Shown: positions 1 through 12,872 of the stretch, one piece after another
How the letters are laid out: each line of letters opens with the position of its first letter
Position numbering within the stretch: position 1 is the stretch's first letter
NCBI RefSeq assembly: GCF_050948215.1
Contig: NW_027488944.1
Coordinates: forward strand, 1-64,000
DNA: 64,000 nt
Reading direction: 5' to 3'
DNA from: Halictus rubicundus
Lineage: Eukaryota; Arthropoda; Insecta; Hymenoptera; Halictidae
Position numbers and translations under genes: made by a program
The notes under the pieces: generated by a model
The model's database searches: none
Seen by the model: the letters and a program-made list of their open reading frames with translations, nothing else
What the model was told of the DNA's origin: nothing

Positions 1-1219
1 GATAGGATAGAAAATAGGATACGACAGAGGATAGGATAGGATAGAGGATATTATAGGATAGAGGATAGGATAGGATAGAGGATGGGATAGGAAAGAGGAT
101 ACAATAGGATAGAGGATAGGATAGGATAGAGGATTGGATAGGATACAGGATTGCATTGAGGATAGGATAGGATAGAGGATATGATAGAATAGAGGATTGG
201 ATAAGATAGAGTATTGGATAGGATACAGGATAGCATTCAGGATATGATAGGATAGAGGATATTATAGGATAGACGATTGGATAGGATAGAGGATAGGTTA
301 GGATTGAGGATAGGATAGGATAGAGGATAGGATAGGATAGAGGATAGGATAGGATAGAGGATAGGATAGGATAGAGGATTGGATAGGATAGAGGATAGGA
401 TAGGATAGAGAATAGGATAGGATAGAGGATAGGATAGGACAAACGGTAGTATAGGATAGAGGATAGGATAGGATAGGATAGGATAGGATAGGGGATAGGA
501 TAGGATTCAGGATAGGATAGGGGTTTGGATAGGATAGAGGATTGGAATAGGATAGAGGATAGGATAGGATTGAGGATAGGATAGGATAGAGGATGGGATA
601 GGGGATTGGATAGGATAAAGGATTGGATAGGATAGAGGATAGGATAGAGGATGGATAGGATAGAGGATATTATAGGATAGAGGATAGGATAGAGGATTGG
701 AATAGGATAGAGGATTGGAATAGGATAGAGGATAGGATAGGAGAGGGGATAGGATACGATTGAGGATAGGATAGGATAGAGGATAGGGTAGAGGATAGGA
801 TAGAGGATGGGATAGGATAGAGGATACAATAGGATAGAGGATACGATAGGATAGAGGACAGGATAGGGTAGAGGATAGGATAGGATTGAGGATAGGATAG
901 AATAAAGGATGGGATAGGGGATTGGATAGGATGAAGGATTGGATACGATAGAGGATAGGATAGGGGATTGGATACGATAGAGGATAGGAGAGGATAGAGG
1001 ATAGGATAGAGGATAGGATAGAGGATAGGATAGAGGATGGATAGGATAGAGGATTGGATAGAATAGAGGATATTATAGGATAGAGGATAGGATAGAGGAT
1101 TGGAATATGATAGAGGGATAGGATAGGGGATAGGATAGGATTGAGGATAGGATAGGATAGAGGATAGGATACGTAGAGATAGGATAGGATAGGATAGGAT
1201 AGGATAGAGGATGGGATAG
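1..1219 (-). repeat. TATCC-family satellite, inverted orientation
   Basis: Tandem GGATA pentamers with AGAG interruptions are the reverse complement of the TATCC satellite that fills most of the window. The match to about 14650-15869 is base for base for roughly the first 1.1 kb: position p pairs with 15870-p, for example 51-236 with 15634-15819. Small indels begin near 1118 and accumulate up to the junction with the TTCAC satellite. No gene is present; the long minus-strand frames are repeat translation. Confidence 0.93.
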
Positions 1220-1460
1220 GCACTTCACTTCACGTTGCTAGTCTTCACTTCATTGCACTGTTCAATCACACGTCCTTCAATTCACTTCACTCGTCAAGTC
1301 ACTTCACCTTCAACTCACCTTCACTCTCACTTCTCTCTTCACAACTCTTTCACTCAATTCACTCCACTCTTCACTTCTCGTAGACTCGACTAGGATATCA
1401 CTTCAGTTCACAGATCGTTACTTCACTTCACTCACTTCACTAGGTGCACGTCTCTTCACT
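1220..1460. other. Ragged satellite junction
   Basis: This is the transition from inverted TATCC satellite to TTCAC satellite. TTCAC pentamers are recognisable but interrupted by irregular insertions such as GTTGCTAG, TAGACTCGACTAGG and CAGATCG that do not recur in the rest of the array. It may be a real degraded array edge or low-quality consensus at an assembly join. Confidence 0.6.
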
Positions 1461-1639
1461 GTCACTTGCACTTCACTTCACTTCACTTCACTTCACTTCA
1501 CGTCACTCTCACTACACTTCACTCTCTTCACTTCACTCTTCACTTCACATCACACATCTCACTCACTTCACTCTTTCACATCACATCACTCTTCCTTCAA
1601 TTGCACCTCACTCTTCACTTCACTTCACTCTTCACTTCA

Positions 1640-2860
1640 CTTCACTCTCTTCATTTCACTTCACTCTTCACCTTACTTCACTCTTCACTTCACTCCACTC
1701 TTCAATTCACTGTACCCTTCAATCCAATCTCCACTTCACTTCACTCTTCACTTCACTTCCCCCCTTACTACACTTCACTCTTCACTTCACTTCACTTCAC
1801 TTCACTTCACTTTTCACTTCACTTCAACCTTCACTTCACTTTTAAATTCACTTCACACATCACAACACTTCACTCTTCACTTCACTTCAATCTTCACTTC
1901 ACTTCACTCTTCATTTCACTTTTCAATTCACTTCACCCTTCAATTCACTTCACTCTTCACTTCACTTCACTCTTCACTTTACTCTTCACTTCACTCTTCA
2001 ATTCACTTCACTCTTCACAATACATCACTCCCAACCTCACGTCACTCTTCATTTCACTTCACTCTTCACCCCACTTCACTCTTCACCTCACTTCACTCTT
2101 CCCTTCACTTTACTCTTCACTTCACTTCAATCTTCACTTCACTTCACTCTTCATTTCACTTTTCAATTCACTTCATCCTTCAATTCACCTCACTCTTCAC
2201 TTCACTTTTCAATTCACCTCACTCTTCACTTCTCTTCACTCTTCACTTCACTCTTCATTCACTTCACTCTTCAATTCACTCCACACTTCACAACACTTCA
2301 CTCTTCACTTCACTCTTCAATTCCACATCACTCTTCACTTCACTTTTCACTTCACTTCAATCTTCACTTCACTTCACTCTTCACTTCACTTCACTCTTCA
2401 CTTCACTTCACTCTTCACTTCACTTCACTCTCCACTTCACTTCACACATCACAACACTTCACTCTTCACTTCACTTCACTCTTCACTTCACTTCACTCTT
2501 CACTTCACTTCACTCTTCACTTCACTTCACTCTTCACTTCACTTCACTCTTCACTTCACTTCACTCTTCACTTCTCTTCACTACACTCTTCAATTCACTT
2601 CAATCTTCACAACACTTCACTCCTCACTACACTTCACTCTTCACTTCACTTCACTCTTCAATTCACTTCACTCTTCACAACACTTCACTCTTCACTTCAC
2701 CTCAATCTTCACTTCACTTTTCAATTCACTTCACTCTTCACTTCACTTCACACATCACAACACTTCACTCTTCCCTTCACTTCACTCTTCAATTCACTTC
2801 ACTCTTCACTTCACTCTTCACTTCACTCTTCAATTCACTTCAATCTTCACAACACTTCAC
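1640..2860 (+). repeat. TTCAC higher-order repeat, copy 1 (2.62 kb displacement)
   Basis: This segment reappears at about 4264-5490. Shared markers include a C-rich CCCCCCTTACTA block (about 1759 and 4383), ACATCACTCCCAACC (2022 and 4646) and CTCTCCACTTCAC (2428 and 5051). The displacement is 2624 bp before a one-base T deletion at about 4830 and 2623 bp after it. Edges are approximate. Confidence 0.75.
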
Positions 2861-4263
2861 TCCTCACTACACTTCACTCTTCACTTCACTTCACTCTTCA
2901 ATTCACTTCACTCTTCACTTCACTTCACTCTTCACTTCACTTCACTCTTCACTTCACTTCCCCCCTTACTACACTTCACTCTTCACTTCACTTCACTTCA
3001 CTTCACTTCACTTTTCACTTCACTTCAACCTTCACTTCACTTTTAATGTCACTTCACTCTTCAATTCCACTTCACTCTTCACTTCACTTCAATCTTCACT
3101 TCACTTCACTCTTCATTTCACTTTTCAATTCACTTCACCCTTCAATTCACTGTCACTCTTCACTTCACTCTTCATTCACTTCACTCTTCAATTCACTCCA
3201 CTCTTCACAACACTTCACTCTTCACTTCACTCTTCAATTCCACTTCACTCTTCACTTCACTTCTCTTTTCACTTCACCTCAATCTTCACTTCACTTCACT
3301 CTTCACTTTACTCTTCACTTCACTCTTCATTTCACTTCACTCTTCATGTTCACTTCACTCTTCACCCCACTTCACTCTTCACCTCACTTCACTCTTCCCT
3401 TCACTTTACTCTTCACTTCACTTCAATCTTCACTTCACTCCACCCTTCATTTCACTTTTCAATTCACTTCATCCTTCAATTCACCTCACTCTTCACTTCA
3501 CTTTTCAATTCACCTCACTCTTCACTTCTCTTCACTCTTCACTTCTCTTCACTCTTCACTTCACTCTTCACTTCACTCTTCACTTCACTCTTCATTCACT
3601 TCACTCTTCAATTCACTCCACTCTTCACAACACTTCACTCTTCACTTCACTCTTCAATTCCACATCACTCTTCACTTCACTTTTCACTTCACTTCAATCT
3701 TCACTTCACTTCACTCTTCACTTCACCTCACTCTTCACTTCACTTCACTCTTCACTTCACTTCACTCTTCATTTCACTTCACTCTTCATTTCACTTTTCA
3801 ATTCACTTCACCCTTCAATTCACTTCACTCTTCAATTCACTTCACTCTTCAATTCACTTCACCCTTCACTCCAACCTTCACTTCACTTCACTCTTCACAA
3901 CACATTACTCCTCAATTCACTCCACTCTTCACTTCACTTCACTCCCCACTACACCTCCCTCTTCACTTCACTTCACTCTTCACAAAAACTTAACTCTTCA
4001 CTTCACTTCACTCTCCACTTCATTTCACTCTTCACTTCACTTCACTATTCCCTTCACTTCACTTCACTTCACTCTTCACTTCACATCACTCTTCACTTCA
4101 CTTTACTCTCCACTTCACTTCACACACCACAACACTTCACTCTTCACTTCACTTCACTCTTCACTTCACATCACACATCACAACACTTCACCCTTCAATT
4201 CACCTCACTCTTCACTTCACTTTTCAATTCACCTCACTCTTCACTTCACTTCACTCTTCACTT

Positions 4264-5490
4264 CACTTCACTCTTCATTTCACTTCACTCTTCACCTTAC
4301 TTCACTCTTCACTTCACTCCACTCTTCAATTCACTTTACCCTTCAATCCAATCTCCACTTCACTTCACTCTTCACTTCACTTCCCCCCTTACTACACTTC
4401 ACTCTGCACTTCACTTCACTTCACTTCACTTCACTTTTCACTTCACTTCAACCTTCACTTCACTTTTAAATTCACTTCACACATCACAACACTTCACTCT
4501 TCACTTCACTTCAATCTTCACTTCACTTCACTCTTCATTTCACTTTTCAATACACTTCACCCTTCAATTCACTTCACTCTTCACTTCACTTCACTCTTCA
4601 CTTTACTCTTCACTTCACTCTTCAATTCACTTCACTCTTCACAATACATCACTCCCAACCTCACTTCACTCTTCATTTCACTTCACTCTTCACCCCACTT
4701 CACTCTTCACCTCACTTCACTCTTCCCTTCACTTTACTCTTCACTTCACTTCAATCTTCACTTCACTTCACTCTTCATTTCACTTTTCAATTCACTTCAT
4801 CCTTCAATTCACCTCACTCTTCACTTCACTTTCAATTCACCTCACTCTTCACTTCTCTTCACTCTTCACTTCACTCTTCATTCACTTCACTCTTCAATTC
4901 ACTCCACACTTCACAACACTTCACTCTTCACTTCACTCTTCAATTCCACATCACTCTTCACTTCACTTTTCACTTCACTTCAATCTTCACTTCACTTCAC
5001 TCTTCACTTCACTTCACTCTTCACTTCACTTCACTCTTCACTTCACTTCACTCTCCACTTCACTTCACACATCACAACACTTCACTCTTCACATCACTTC
5101 ACTCTTCACTTCACTTCACTCTTCACTTCACTTCACTCTTCACTTCACTTCACTCTTCACTTCACTTCACTCTTCACTTCACTTCACTCTTCACTTCACT
5201 CTTCACTACACTCTTCAATTCACTTCAATCTTCACAACACTTCACTCCTCACTACACTTCACTCTTCACTTCACTTCACTCTTCAATTCACTTCACTCTT
5301 CACAACACTTCACTCTTCACTTCACCTCAATCTTCACTTCACTTTTCAATTCACTTCACTCTTCACTTCACTTCACACATCACAACACTTCACTCTTCCC
5401 TTCACTTCACTCTTCAATTCACTTCACTCTTCACTTCACTCTTCACTTCACTCTTCAATTCACTTCAATCTTCACAACACTTCACTCCTC
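4264..5490 (+). repeat. TTCAC higher-order repeat, copy 2
   Basis: Duplicate of about 1640-2860, with few substitutions and one- or two-base indels. A shorter relative of the C-rich marker also lies at 2950-3045, so the array contains nested duplications. Confidence 0.72.
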
Positions 5491-5819
5491 ACTACACTTC
5501 ACTCTTCACTTCACTTCACTCTTCAATCACTTCACTCTTCACAACACTTCACTCTTCACTTCACCTCAATCTTCACTTCACTTTTCAATTCACTTCACTC
5601 TTCACTCCACTTCACTCAACACAACACTTCACTCCTCACTTCACTTCACTCTTCACTTCACTTCACTCTTCACCTCACTTCACTCTTCACTTCACTTCAC
5701 TCTTCACTTCACTTCACTCTTCACAACACTTCACTCTTCAATTCATTTCACTCTTCATTTCACTTCACTCTTCACCCCACTTCACTCTTCACTTCACTTC
5801 ACTCTTCAATTCACTTCAC

Positions 5820-7130
5820 CCTTCAATCCAATCTTCACTTCACTTCACTCTTCACATCACTCCACTCTTCACAACATTTCACTCTTCAATTCACCTCACT
5901 CTACAATTCACTTCACCCTTCACTCCAACCTTCACTTCACTTCACTCTTCACAACACTTCACTCCTCAATTCACTCCACTCTACACAACATTTCACTCTT
6001 CAATTCACTTCACTCTTCACTTCACTCTTCACTTCACTCTTCAATTCACTTCACTCTTCAATTCACTTCACTCTTCACTTCACTCTTCACTTCACTCTTC
6101 AATTCACTTCAATCTTCACAACACTTCACTCCTCACTACACCTCACTCTTCACTTCACTTCACTCTTCAATTCACTTCACTCTTCACAACACTTCACTCT
6201 TCACTTCACCTCAATCTTCACTTCACTTCTCAATTCACTTCACTCTTCACTTCACTTCACACATCACAACACTTCACTCTTCCCTTCACTTCACTCTTCA
6301 ATTCACTTCACTCTTCACTTCACTCTTCACTTCACTCTTCACTTCACTCTTCAATTCACTTAAATCTTCACAACACTTCACTCAACACAACACTTCACTC
6401 CTCACTTAACTTCACTCTTCACTTCACTTCACTCTTCACCCAACTTCACTCTTCACTTCACTTCACTCTTCAATTCACTTCACCCTTCAATCCAATCTTC
6501 ACTTCACTTCACTCTTCACATCACTCCACTCTTCACAACATTTCACTCTTCAATTCACCTCACTCTACAATTCACTTCACCCTTCACTCCAACCTTCACT
6601 TCACTTCACTCTTCACAACACTTCACTCCTCAATTCACTCCACTCTACACAACATTTCACTCTTCAATTCACTTCACTCTTCACTTCACTCTTCACTTCA
6701 CTCTTCAATTCACTTCACTCTTCAATTCACTTCACTCTTCACTTCACTCTTCACTTCACTCTTCAATTCACTTCAATCTTCACAACACTTCACTCCTCAC
6801 TACACTTCACTCTTCACTTCACTTCACTCTTCAATTCACTTCACTCTTCACAACACTTCACTCTTCACTTCACCTCAATCTTCACTTCACTTCTCAATTC
6901 ACTTCACTCTTCACTTCACTTCACACATCACAACACTTCACTCTTCCCTTCACTTCACTCTTCAATTCACTTCACTCTTCACTTCACTCTTCACTTCACT
7001 CTTCAATTCACTTCAATCTTCACAACACTTCACTCAACACAACACTTCACTCCTCACTTAACTTCACTCTTCACTTCACTTCACTCTTCACCTCACTTCA
7101 CTCTTCACTTCACTTCACTCTTCACTTCAC
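5820..7130 (+). repeat. TTCAC 664-bp tandem duplication
   Basis: A unit starting at about 5820 is repeated at about 6484 with a 664-bp displacement. The same markers recur in order: TTCACATCACTCCACTC at 5851 and 6515, and CAATCTTCACAAC at 6110 and 6774. The second copy degrades towards 7130. Confidence 0.7.
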
Positions 7131-7880
7131 CCCCCTCTTCACTTCACTTCACTCTTCACTTTACTTCACACATCACAACACTTCACTCGTCTTCACTTCA
7201 CTTCACTCTTCACTTCACTTCACTCTCCACTTCACCTCACACATCACAACACTCCACTCTTCACTTCACTTCACTCTTCACTTCACTTCACTCTTCACTT
7301 CACTTCACTCTTCACTTCACTTCAAACTTCACTTCACTTTACTCTTCACTTCACTTCACTCTTCACTTCACTTCACTCTTCACTTCACTTCACTCTTCAA
7401 TTCACTCCACTCTTCACAACATTTCACTCTTCAATTCACCTCACTCTTCAATTCACTTCACCCTTCACTCCAACCTTCACTTCATTTCACTCTTCACAAC
7501 ACTTCACTCCTCAATTCACTTCACTCTTCATTTCACTACACTCTTCACCCCACTTCACTCTTCACTTCACTTCACTCTTCAATTCACTTCACTCTTCATT
7601 TCACTCTTCACTACACTCTTCACTCCACTCTTCCCTTCACTCTTCAATCCACTACACTCTTCACAAAACTTTACTCTTCACTTCACTTCACTCTTCACTT
7701 CACTCTTCAATTCACTTCACTCTTCACAACACTCCACTCTTCCATTCACTTCACTCTTCAATTCACTCCACCCTTCACAACATTTCACTCTTCAATTCAC
7801 TTCACCATTCACTCCAACCTTCACTTCACTTCACTCTCCACTTCACCTCACACATCACAACACTCCACTCTTCACTTCCA

Positions 7881-8230
7881 CACACACCCCCCCCCCCCTT
7901 CTTCTTCTTCCCCTCTCTCTCATCCACACCACACAGTCACACCACACCACACACGACACCACAACACACACCACACCACACCTTCCATCACACCCTACAC
8001 CACACCCCACCACACAGCCCACCACACCATACAACACACCACACCACACACCACACCAACCACACAACACACCACACCACACACCACACCCCACCACACA
8101 CCACACCACACACCACACCACACCACACCCACCTCACACCTCACTCACCACCTCTCACCAGTCCACACACACTCCACACACCACTCCACTATCCCCACCA
8201 CTCTCCTCACCCACCTCACACCTATCCTCT
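7881..8230 (+). repeat. Low-complexity junction: C12, CTT and ACACC repeats
   Basis: From 7887 there is a run of 12 C, then CTT repeats, CT repeats and an imperfect ACACC/ACCAC array to about 8130. A looser CACCTC/CCACTC stretch then grades into the TATCC satellite near 8231-8280. It separates the two satellite families. There are no coding features; the minus-strand frame at 7855-8121 is Gly/Cys/Val/Trp-rich repeat translation. Confidence 0.88.
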
Positions 8231-10249
8231 CCTCTCACCAATAGTATCCACAATCTACCCCACCTCAATCCAATCCATCGTCTATCCTAACTATCCTCTA
8301 TCCCATCCACTCCTGAATGCTATCCTGTATCCTATCCACTCCTCTATCTTATCCAATCCTCTATCCCATAATATCCTCAATCTATCCACTCCTCTATCCT
8401 AACCTATCCTCTATCCTATCCTATCCACTATCCTATCCTATCCTCTACCCTATCCTATCCTAAATCCTATCCTATCCTCTATCCTATCCTATCCTCTATC
8501 CTATCCTATCCTCTATCCTATCCTATCCTCTATGCTATAATATCATATATCGTATCCTATTCTCTATCCTATCCTATCCTCTATCCTATCCTATCCTCTA
8601 TCCTATAATATCATATATCCTACCCTATCCTCTATCCTATCCTATCCTCTGTTGTATCCTATCCTCTATCCTATCCTATCCTCTATCCTATCGTATCCTC
8701 TATCCTATCCTATCCGCTATCCTAACCTATCGTCTATCCTATAATATAATCTATCCTATAATATCCTCAATCCTATCCAATCCTCTATCCTATCCTCTAT
8801 CCTATCCTCTATCCTATCCAATCCTCTATCCTATCCTGTCCTCTATCCTATAATATCATATATCCTATCCTATCCTCTATCCTATCCAATCTCCTATCCT
8901 ATCCTCAATCTTATCCTATCCTCTATCCTATAATATCCTCTATCCTATCCAATCCTCTATCCTATCCTATCCTCTATCCTATACTATCTTCTATCCTATA
9001 ATATCCTCAATCCTATCCAATCCTCTATCCTATCCTCTATCCTATCCTCTATCCTATCCAATCCTCTATCCTATCCAATCCTCTATCCTATCCTCTATCC
9101 TATCCTCTATCCTATCCAATCCTCTATCCCATAATATACTCTATTCTATCCAATCGTCTATCCTATAATATCCTCTATCCTATCCTATCCTGAATGCTAT
9201 CCTGTATCCTATCCAATACTCTATCTTATCCAATCCTCTATCCCATAATATCCTCTATTCTATCATATCCTCTATCCTATCCTATCCTCAATGCAATCCT
9301 GTATCCTATCCAATCCTCTATCCTATCCTATCCTCTATCCTAATGTATCCTCTATCCTATCCTATCCGCTATCCTAACCTATCGTCTATCCTATAATATA
9401 ATCTATCCTATAATATCCTCAAACCTATCCAATCCTCTATCCTATCCTCTATCCTATCCTCTATCCTATCCTCTATCCTATCCAATCCTCTATCCTATCC
9501 TGTCCTCTATCCTATAATATCATATATCCTATCCTATCCTCTATCCTATCCAATCTCCTATCCTATCCTCAATCTTATCCTATCCTCTATCCTATAATAT
9601 CCTCTATCCTATCCAATCCTCTATCCTATCCTATCCTCTATCGTATACTATCTTCTATCCTATAATATCCTCAATCCTATCCAATCCTCTATCCTATCCT
9701 CTATCCTATCCTCTATCCTATCCAATCCTCTATCCTATCCAATCCTCTATCCTATCCTCTATCCTATCCTCTATCCTATCCAATCCTCTATCCCATAATA
9801 TACTCTATTCTATCCAATCGTCTATCCTATAATATCCTCTATCCTATCCTATCCTGAATGCTATCCTGTATCCTATCCAATACTCTATCTTATCCAATCC
9901 TCTATCCCATAATATCCTCTATTCTATCATATCCTCTATCCTATCCTATCCTCAATGCAATCCTGTATCCTATCCAATCCTCTATCCTATCCTATCCTCT
10001 ATCCTATTGTATCCTCTATCCTATCCCATCCTCTATCCCATCCAATCCTCTATCCTATAATATCCTCTATCCTATCCTATCCTCTATCCTATCCTATCCT
10101 CTATCCTATCGTATCCTCTATCCTATCCTATCCGCTATCCTATCCTATCGTCTATCCTATAATATAATCTATCCTATTCTATCCTCTATCCTATCCAATC
10201 CCCTATCCTATCCTCAATCTTATCCTATCCTCTATCCTATAATATCCTC

Positions 10250-12872
10250 TATCCTATCCAATCCTCTATCCTATCCTATCCTCTATCCTATACTATCTTC
10301 TATCCTATAATATCCTCAATCCTATCCAATCCTCTATCCTATCCTCTATCCTATCCTCTATCCTATCCAATCCTCTATCCTATCCTGTCCTCTATCCTAT
10401 AATATCATATATCCTATCCTATCCTCTATCCTATCCAATCCCCTATCCTATCCTCAATCTTATCCTATCCTCTATCCTATAATATCCTCTATCCTATCCA
10501 ATCCTCTATCCTATCCTATCCTCTATCCTATACTATCTTCTATCCTATAATATCCTCAATCCTATCCAATCCTCTATACTATCCTCTATCCTATCCTCTA
10601 TCCTATCCTATCCTCTATCCTATCCTATCCTCTATCCTATCCTATCCTCTATCCTATCCTATCCTCTATCCTATCCTATCCTCTATCCTATCATATCCTC
10701 TATCCTATAATATCATATATCCTATCCTATTCTCTATCCTATCCTATCCTCTATCCTATCCTATCCTCTATCCTATCCTATCCTCTATCCTATCCTATCC
10801 TCAATCCTATCCTATCCCCTATCCTATCCTCTATCATATTCCAATCCTCTATCCTATCCTCTATCCTATAATATCCTATATTCTATCCAATCCTCTATCC
10901 TATCCATCCTCTATCCTATCCTCTATCCTCTCCTATCCTCTATCGTATCCAATCCCCTATCCTATCCTCTATCGTATCCAATCCTTCATCCTATCCAATC
11001 CCCTATCCCATCCTCTATCCTATCCTATCCTCAATCCTATCCTATCCTCTACCCTATCCTGTCCTCTATCCTATCGTATCCTCTATCCTATTGTATCCTC
11101 TATCCTATCCCATCCTCTATCCTATCGTAATGTCTATCATACAATATCCTCTATCCTATCCAATCCTCTATCCTATCCTCTACCCTATCCTCTATCCTAT
11201 CCTATCCTCTATCCTATCCAATCCTTTATCCTATACAATCCCCTATCCCATCCTCTATCCTATCCTATCCTCAATCCTATCCTATCCTCTATCCTATAAT
11301 ATCATATATCCTATCCAAACCCCTATCCTATCCTGAATCCTATCCTATCCCCTATCCTATCCTATCCTATCCTATCCTATCCTCTATCCTATACTACCGT
11401 TTGTCCTATCCTATCCTCTATCCTATCCTATTCTCAATGCAATCCTGTACCCTATCCAATCCTCTATTCTATCCTATCCTCTATCCTACCGTATCCTCTA
11501 TCCTATCCCATCCTCTATCCTATCCTATCCTCTATCCTATCCTATCCTCTATCGTATCCAATCCCCTATCCTATCCTCTATCGTATCCAATCCTGTATCC
11601 TATAATATCATATATCATATCCTATCCTCTATCCTATCCTATCCTCTATCCTATAATATGATATATCCTATCCTATTCTCTACCCTATCCTATCCTCTAT
11701 CATATCCTATCCTCTATCCTATCCTATCCTATCCTGTCCACGAGCCTATCCTATCCTCTATCCCATCCTATTCTCTATCCTATCCTATCCTCTAACCTAA
11801 AATATCCTCTATCCTATCCTATCCTCTGTCGTATACTATTTTCTATCCTATCCTATCCTCTATTCTATCCAATCGTCTACCATATAATATCCTCTATCCT
11901 ATCCTATCCTGAATGCTATCCTGTATCCTATCCAATCCTCTATCCTATCCAATCCTCTATCCTATCCAATCCTGTATCCTATCCAATCCCCTATCCCATC
12001 CTCTATCCTATCCCATCCTCTATCCTATCCTATCCTCTATCCTATCCTATCCTCTATCGTATCCTATCCTCTATCCTATCCTATCCTCAATCCTATCCTA
12101 TCCCCTATCCTATCCTCTATCATATTCCAATCCTCTATCCTATCCTCTATCCTATAATATCCTCTATTCTATCCAATCCTCTATCCTATCCATCCTCTAT
12201 CCTATCCTCTATCCTATCCTCTATCCTATCCTCTATCCTCTCCTATCCTCTATCCTCTCCTATCCTCTATCGTATCCAATCCCCTATCCTATCCTCTATC
12301 GTATCCAATCCTTCATCCTATCCAATCCCCTATCCCATCCTTTATTCTATCCTATCCTCAATCCTATCCTATCCTCTACCCTATCCTGTCCTCTATCCTA
12401 TCGTATCCTCTATCCTATTGTATCCTCTATCCTATCCCATCCTCTATCCTATCCCATCCTCTATCCTATCCTCTACCCTATCCTCTATCCTATCCTATCC
12501 TCAATCGTATCCTATCCCCTCTCCTATCCTATCCTCTATCCTATTCCAATCCTCTATCCTATCCTCTATCCTATAATATCCTCTATTCTATCCAATCCTC
12601 TATCCTATCCATCCTCTATCCTATCCTCTATCCTATCCAATCCTTTATCCTATCCAATCCCCTATCCCATCCTCTATCCTATCCTATCCTCAATCCTATC
12701 CTATCCTCTATCCTATTCCAATCCTCTATCCTATCCAAACCCCTATCCTATCCTGAATCCTATCCTATCCCCTATCCTATCCTATCCTATCCTATCCTAT
12801 CCTCTATCCTATACTACCGTTTGTCCTATCCTATCCTCTATCCTATCCTATCCTCTATCCTATCCTATCCTC
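10250..12872 (+). repeat. TATCC 2.6-kb higher-order repeat, unit A
   Basis: Unit of about 2.62 kb repeated immediately downstream. The match is exact in register: CCAATCCTCT at 10258 and 12881, TATCCTGTCC at 10381 and 13004, and the blocks at 11091-11661 and 13714-14284 all show a 2623-bp displacement. After about 11960 the displacement becomes 2640 bp, a change of exactly one 17-bp monomer. Edges are approximate. Confidence 0.78.

Larger units (their letters stand above)
1220..7880 (+). repeat. TTCAC-family satellite array
   Basis: The array is built from TTCAC pentamers, most often as (TTCAC)3TC, a 17-bp monomer (clear run at about 2463-2570). Variants include TTCAA, CACAA and TTTCA. Larger duplications are superimposed: about 240 bp (2601 and 2841; 5226 and 5466), 664 bp (5851 and 6515; 6110 and 6774) and 2623-2624 bp (2021 and 4645; 2431 and 5054). 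The plus strand is almost free of G. The long plus-strand frames here (for example 1466-3046) translate only the repeat and have no domain content. Confidence 0.95.

Noticed and set aside
1..1219. Telomeric repeat
   Set aside because: The GGATA pentamer is not the arthropod TTAGG or vertebrate TTAGGG telomere unit, and it is internally variable.
1466..3046. 526-codon His/Phe/Thr/Ser/Leu-rich frame in the TTCAC array
   Set aside because: Repeat translation of (TTCAC)3TC; no protein-like composition or conserved domain.
7855..8121. Minus-strand Gly/Cys/Val/Trp-rich 88-codon frame
   Set aside because: Translation of the ACACC simple repeat and C12 run.
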